A stretch of 64,000 bases of DNA. It comes from Brachypodium distachyon. Taxonomy: Eukaryota > Streptophyta > Magnoliopsida > Poales > Poaceae. The DNA lies in NCBI RefSeq assembly GCF_000005505.3, contig NC_016134.3, positions 5,208,001-5,272,000 on the forward strand, written 5' to 3'. Below the pieces are notes generated by a model. The model was not told where the DNA came from, did no database searches, and saw only the letters and a program-made list of their open reading frames with translations. Shown piece after piece: positions 59,901 through 64,000 of this stretch. The position numbers were made by a program, and so were the translations under genes. Position 1 is the first letter of the stretch; every line of letters starts with the position of its first letter.

Positions 59901-61006
59901 AAATTATTTGACAACCAATAATTCATCAAACTGAACATAATAAATTAAACGAAAAGAACAGATCATGAAGGCATGAGGCTAAACAAGACAGGCTTGCGAC
60001 TGGTGTGAAGTCGTAACTCGTAACAAGGCAGCCATACTGGAAGTTCCAGCTGTATCACTTGCTTCTCAGGGAGAGCTATGCTTAAGCTCCTTGTCATTGG
60101 GTATCTTACTTTATGCCAGAAATACTAGATATTCGCATCTATAAACCAATGTAGATTGTCTGGCTGGATGGAATGGGTAATGTGGAAGCACTATGTGAAG
60201 TCTTATGACACATCAGGCATAAATTAAGCAGGTTACCTGACTTTAGTACAGATTACAAGATTATTTCCGCAAACTCCTGCAATTGGGTGAGGCATGGCAT
60301 GCCAAATTTCCTTAAAAGACCTAAAACATCGAACTGGAATAGCAGAACGAAATTTGCTCGCGACGACTACGTGTTCCGCGTCAAAGGAAAACAACTAGGT
60401 TGAGACCAATTCGTAGAAGCAACCATAGCCAGAAATCAGAAATAGACACTAGCATCATACTCGGTATGTATATCCATTTGGACAAGTAGCATGGACGCAG
60501 GCCAATTGAGCTAGCGATGCAGACATGGACAGGAATTACACAACATATCAACTCAATTTAGAGCATTTTGGCGATCACTACAGACAGTTCAGCTGGCAAA
60601 ACCGAAATGTACTGACCTATTGGCGGCAACCTCGATCTTGTAGATGACCTCGTCTTCCCCATCGGCCTCACCATCTTCCTCCAGGTGCTTCTCCTTCCGA
60701 ATGATGGCCTTCTCCGTGGTCTACACAGAACCAGGAAGCAAATCAGATCCAACCAAACAACACCCGAAAACCAGAGCAGGGGAGTAGGAGAGAGAACAAG
60801 ACAGATATCCTAGCGGCTCACCACGTCGTCAAGCTCGATGCCGAACTCGAAGCAGAGCGCCTCGAACTCCTCCTGAGCTGCAGAAGCCACGGCAAAGCGA
60901 CGAATTAGCTAGGTGTTCGCGGGCGGGGAAGGACGCGGAGGTGCTTACTGTAGACCCTGCCGAGGGCGGCGAAGAGGCGGTCGCGGCCGACGCTGACCGT
61001 GGGCAT
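53907..61006 (-). CDS. FARSB: phenylalanyl-tRNA synthetase beta subunit, cytosolic
   Basis: Beta chain of the alpha2-beta2 enzyme that charges tRNA-Phe. Nineteen exons on the minus strand: 61006-60949, 60877-60822, 60720-60617, 59843-59714, 59040-58925, 58821-58755, 57783-57742, 57594-57553, 57372-57296, 57206-57080, 56982-56815, 56550-56425, 56284-56174, 56061-55927, 55302-55228, 54735-54628, 54542-54456, 54372-54286, 53975-53907. All use GT/AG and close in frame to 594 residues. Start [19 protein letters not shown] is the eukaryotic/archaeal type. Recognisable blocks: [30 protein letters not shown] (B3/B4), [20 protein letters not shown] with AYGYNNVP (B5), and [47 protein letters not shown] (catalytic-like core). 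No transit peptide, so cytosolic. Several introns hold MITEs. Confidence 0.96.
54831..55069. mobile_element. Stowaway-like MITE in PheRS intron 15
   Basis: CTCCCTCCATTTCATAAAGGTTGGCGTATTTTG at the left is the inverse of CAAAATACGCCAACCTTTG...GGAGGGAG at the right, TA on each side. 239 bp with near-perfect ends that continue through GTTTCGTTAAGACAAGGCTTTGACCAA, so it would form a long hairpin. Confidence 0.95.
55656..55764. mobile_element. Stowaway-like MITE in PheRS intron 14
   Basis: CTCCCTCCGATCCATATAAATTG against AACTAATATGGATCGGAAGGAG, TA on each side. 109 bp. Confidence 0.92.
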
Positions 61007-61009
61007 AGC

Positions 61010-62271
61010 GGCGGGCGGAGGAGGGCTGCCTGCGGCGACGGGAAACCTAGAGCGCGACGGCGGCGGCGGAGGCGATGAGGTGAGGAGGAAGGGTTGGGGT
61101 CAAGACTCAAGAGGGGGTTTGGACTGTCAGGTGGGGCCGGGGCTTTGGGTTCTGTCACGTGCAGCGCGCACGCTGCTGCGGGCAGAGATATAGCTTGCGG
61201 GCCCTGGTTGGTCTGTGAACGAAGCCGGACGTCTTGCTTGTCCATTCGTGTCCGCCACGGCGATGGACCGCCCATACAAAGCCGGACATCTTGCTTGTCC
61301 ATTCGTGTCCTCCAAGTAACCACTCTCGCGGTTGTCTGATCGCTATGGGCTTGCCGATATTGCGGGGGACGAGATGCCGTTTCAGTGTGGTTTACAGAAA
61401 ATGTTTAAGCATTGGTAGTGTTTGGATTTGTTTTGTAAAATTATTTCACACCTAAAATTGCGGTTTGTTGTCGTCAATTAGATTCCTCCGTGCAATTGTA
61501 TAAAATCCAATAATTTATAATATGATACAAAGAAAAGGAGAACAAGTTCTAGAAATAAACTATTGTATGTTGCAATTTTTCTCTCATGGTTTCGTCGTGA
61601 CAAAAAAGTTTAAAACCGGTGGAAGTGATGTATGCAGCATGAAAAAATCAACATATATAACATTCGGAAACAACACGGACAACATAAAAAAGACTTGTTC
61701 GCAACATAAAATCAACCCTGTCTTAGCAAATGTCCAAAACCATTGCAACATATCACCTGGTGTGTGCAGCAAGAGCATATGTGCTTGCAACGTGTCAGGC
61801 CAGAAAATAAGAAATCTTTACCTCCAAAGTTCCACGAGCGAAGTCCTAGCAGAACCGGATCTGGCTACCATGGACCCATTCACTACGATCCCCGTGTCTT
61901 TCTAAGCTCGGTGACACAAACTTGAGCTCCACCGTTGGTCATCCATGGCGTTTGGGAGGAGAGCGTTGGGGAAGAACTCGAGAGACGGAGACGCTCGGTA
62001 GAGGTTCCAGGTGAGGGAACATCATGACGATGGTGTGCATGGAAGAAGGTGTTGTAAAGAACCTACTAGAGAGACTGCGATAACTCCCTCCGTCTCACCA
62101 CATAAGATTTGTTTCATTTGCTTTGGAAAAACATTTCACCGATGATTACTTTATTAATACAGAATTAATGCAGAATTTATGTGACTTCAGTAGTATAAAA
62201 GTACTTGCTTATGGTCGGAAGAAGAGAAATTAAACATGTGTATGTGCCGGAAAAAACCTACAAGGACCTTG
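61010..62271. other. intergenic region upstream of PheRS
   Basis: The first ~150 bases are the PheRS 5' UTR and promoter on the minus strand. A 30-bp near repeat (AAGCCGGACGTCTTGCTTGT and following, 61222-61252 and 61280-61310) sits about 220-300 bases upstream of the ATG. A truncated MITE (ACTCCCTCCGTCTCACCACATAAG) begins near 62084 without a matching right end. No gene supported. Confidence 0.5.
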
Positions 62272-63085
62272 TGTCGGGGGGATGACCCCGGGTAGGGTCA
62301 TGGCAACACCACTCTAGCCAAGATAACGGAGGCAAAGGCCTGCATAGCTACGTATGCCGGCATCATGGAGTACGACTAACTCTAAGCCGGCATGCCAAGC
62401 GTATGTCGGCGGGGCTATCTTACTTTATGAGTTTGCAGGATAAGGACGAGCATGTTGGTCTCGGCGGTAGCCGAGATCCCTCAACGGTCTTATCCTAACC
62501 ACGCGGTGTAAAATAAAGCAGCGCCATCATCACTCCAGGGAAAGCGGTCAGCGTCTGCGTATCAGTGTCAGGTGACCACGCAAAAGAAGCACCGAAAGCG
62601 AATCTATGACGGAAGCCGGCAGAGGATAGCCGTACCCGCTGCTGGTAGGAAAAGTAAAGTTGTCTTGACCCCTGCAGTACTTCCTGGATGGAACCGAGCC
62701 GCGTGCCCGACGGGGTCCAAGGAAGATGACGTTAGACTCGGTCTGCATGTCAGTGTGACATGCCTGGCCTATAAATAGAACCTCACCCCTCGGTAGAGAC
62801 ACACACAGGAGAGGCGGAGCATTCTAGGGTTTCCCCTTTCTTCTTGTTCTTTCTCAAGAATACAGCTCAAGGAGCGCCATTGTAAAGCTTGTCTATCTCG
62901 GCTAATACAACAAAGTAAGAGTAGGAGTCTTACCTCGACAAGAGGGCTCCGAACTAGGGTAAACCGTGGTGTGTTTGCGTGTTTGTGCGTGTTCCCCTTC
63001 ACGTCCTCCCTCCTCCGGTTCCTCCTTCGTCCATCGGCCCCAAGTTAAGCCATCCTATGGCATCTGCCGTGACACCACCACGACA
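62272..63085 (+). repeat. 5' LTR of an LTR retrotransposon
   Basis: Begins TGTCGGGGGGATGACCCCGG and ends CCACCACGACA (TG...CA), followed at once by a PBS-like sequence. A TATA box (CCTATAAATAG) lies at 62768-62778 and a CT-rich leader follows, as in grass LTRs. About 814 bp. The 3' LTR is outside the window, so the right border is inferred from the PBS. Confidence 0.8.
62768..62778 (+). promoter_or_regulatory. TATA box in the 5' LTR
   Basis: CCTATAAATAG about 497 bases into the LTR, followed by GAGACACACACAGGAG, a likely start of the R region. Confidence 0.6.
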
Positions 63086-63086
63086 G

Positions 63087-63104
63087 TTGGCGCCCACCGT
63101 GGGG
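63087..63104 (+). other. primer-binding site region
   Basis: TTGGCGCCCACCGTGGGG directly after the LTR is a form seen in many grass gypsy elements of the Tat side. I do not assign the tRNA with certainty. Confidence 0.6.
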
Positions 63105-63107
63105 CCA

Positions 63108-64000
63108 GCAGCAGCGTTGGCTGGAGTTTTCATCCGGACGGGAAACTTCCTCGTCACCGAAGAGCGCGTGGTCTTCGGTTTGGTCCAGAGATTCGGCTCT
63201 CTGGGCTTCATCAACAAGAACACGGGCTGCTTCGATGGCACACCATTTCCTTGTGCAGGCCGTTTCATCAATTTCGGCATGCACGAGGTCTACGTTGCTA
63301 CTGACAGCCCTTGCAGGTACCCGGAGCAGGTGGTGATGGCCGAAGATCCCCCTGCCATCTGCACGGCTCGCGGCCAGCACTTTGACTGCCCCGCTGACCG
63401 TGTGGAGGTCATGGTGACGGCCCATGGCGCTGATGCGGGAAGGGACGCTACAGGAGGTGGCGCGGTCCCAACCAAGTCCGGCAGAACGGCGAAGCTCCCT
63501 TTGGAGAAGCCGGAGAACATCGCCGCTCAAGCCGGCACATCGGCTCTGCCACCAAAGCCGACTCAGATCCAGACCTCCATCGAGTGGCTGACCGCGCCGG
63601 TGGCGTCGAACGCTAACCCGGCCCAGTTACAGGTGGAGTTGGAGTTGGAGAGACAGAAGCTGCTGAAGGAAGCCGTTGATGTCGCCAACGCCCGACAACA
63701 GCTCGACATCTCGCTCCGTGAGTATAACAAAGCTCATGGTCTCAGTTCTACTGCGTTTACTAACCCTAGCAGAGTGGGGGAGGTGCGTAACCGTGGCAAG
63801 AACTTGAATGCCGAGATGACAAGAGATGGCAGGGGAGCACCAGCTGTGTCGGCAAGTTTTGCTTCGGCAGGCTGCAGCTGAGGAGTTGTCGAATCTTACG
63901 GGAGAGGCACTACGACAGCAACAGTTGCGCGTGAAAGAGCTGCTCCAGATAGCTAACGAACAGAATGAGGCATACATGAGAATGCACGGTAAACCCGGTG
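63108..64000 (+). pseudogene. gag region of the retrotransposon (partial, shifted)
   Basis: An open frame runs to 63881 with a segment GVFIRTGNFLVTEERVVFGL and a later coiled-coil-like part LELERQKLLKEAVDVANARQ. Near 63820 the likely coding frame moves: a second frame continues EHQLCRQVLLRQAAAEELSN to the window end, while the first stops at 63881. The element is therefore probably damaged, or the shift is a base-call error. The ATG at 62979 lies within the LTR and is unlikely as a start. Such proteins form the retrotransposon particle. The element leaves the window, so pol cannot be judged. Confidence 0.6.

Overview
The window is nuclear DNA of a grass, most likely a compact-genome Pooideae species of the Brachypodium type. 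Reasons: plant intron signals (GT...AG, AT-rich introns), GC-rich first exons, many Stowaway-type MITEs with CTCCCTCCGT ends and TA target duplications, Ty3/gypsy and L1-type retroelements, and a spacing of roughly one conserved gene per 5-10 kb. The species is inferred. I see no bacterial, viral or organellar gene organisation.

Region 1 (1-25.5 kb) is a decaying gene cluster. Three F-box/LRR paralogues lie here: A at 1826-3259 (+, intact), B at 7517-8965 (+, three frameshifts) and C at 19684-24755 (-, nonsense codons plus a 3.6-kb insertion). Two strictosidine-synthase-like pseudogenes, SSL1 (4724-5510, -) and SSL2 (17313-18341, -), sit among them in blocks of shared spacer, so a F-box/SSL unit was duplicated in tandem and in inverted orientation. 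Later insertions are a broken Ty3/gypsy element (9455-14848, 5-bp target duplication CATAT), a long-TIR Mutator/Pack-MULE-like element (about 15930-16894), and a 3633-bp TG...CA element (20773-24405, target duplication TAGCC) that looks like a giant solo LTR and splits F-box C. Only F-box A looks functional.

Region 2 (27.7-31.7 kb, +) is a complete guanylate kinase gene. It has two 5' exons and eight further coding exons that join in frame to 393 residues. Region 3 (31.7-41.4 kb) is intergenic, with MITEs, a 5'-truncated L1 LINE inside a MITE, and old duplicated segments. Region 4 (41.4-43.3 kb, -) is an intronless ankyrin plus tandem CCCH zinc-finger protein gene. Region 5 (43.3-48.8 kb) is intergenic and holds an 18-bp perfect palindrome centred on TGACGTCA. 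Region 6 (48.8-51.6 kb, -) is a three-exon plastid 2-oxoglutarate/malate translocator (DiT1) gene of 558 residues. Region 7 (53.9-61.0 kb, -) is a 19-exon cytosolic phenylalanyl-tRNA synthetase beta-subunit gene of 594 residues. Region 8 (62.27 kb to the end, +) is the 5' LTR and start of gag of another LTR retrotransposon that runs off the window.

The four intact conserved genes are unrelated housekeeping or regulatory functions: nucleotide metabolism, RNA-binding or stress-type zinc finger, plastid carbon/nitrogen exchange, and translation. They do not form a pathway. I found no convincing new biological system. The most informative material is the history of the F-box/SSL cluster, which can be read in layers, and the 3.6-kb element with its internal ~95-bp repeats.
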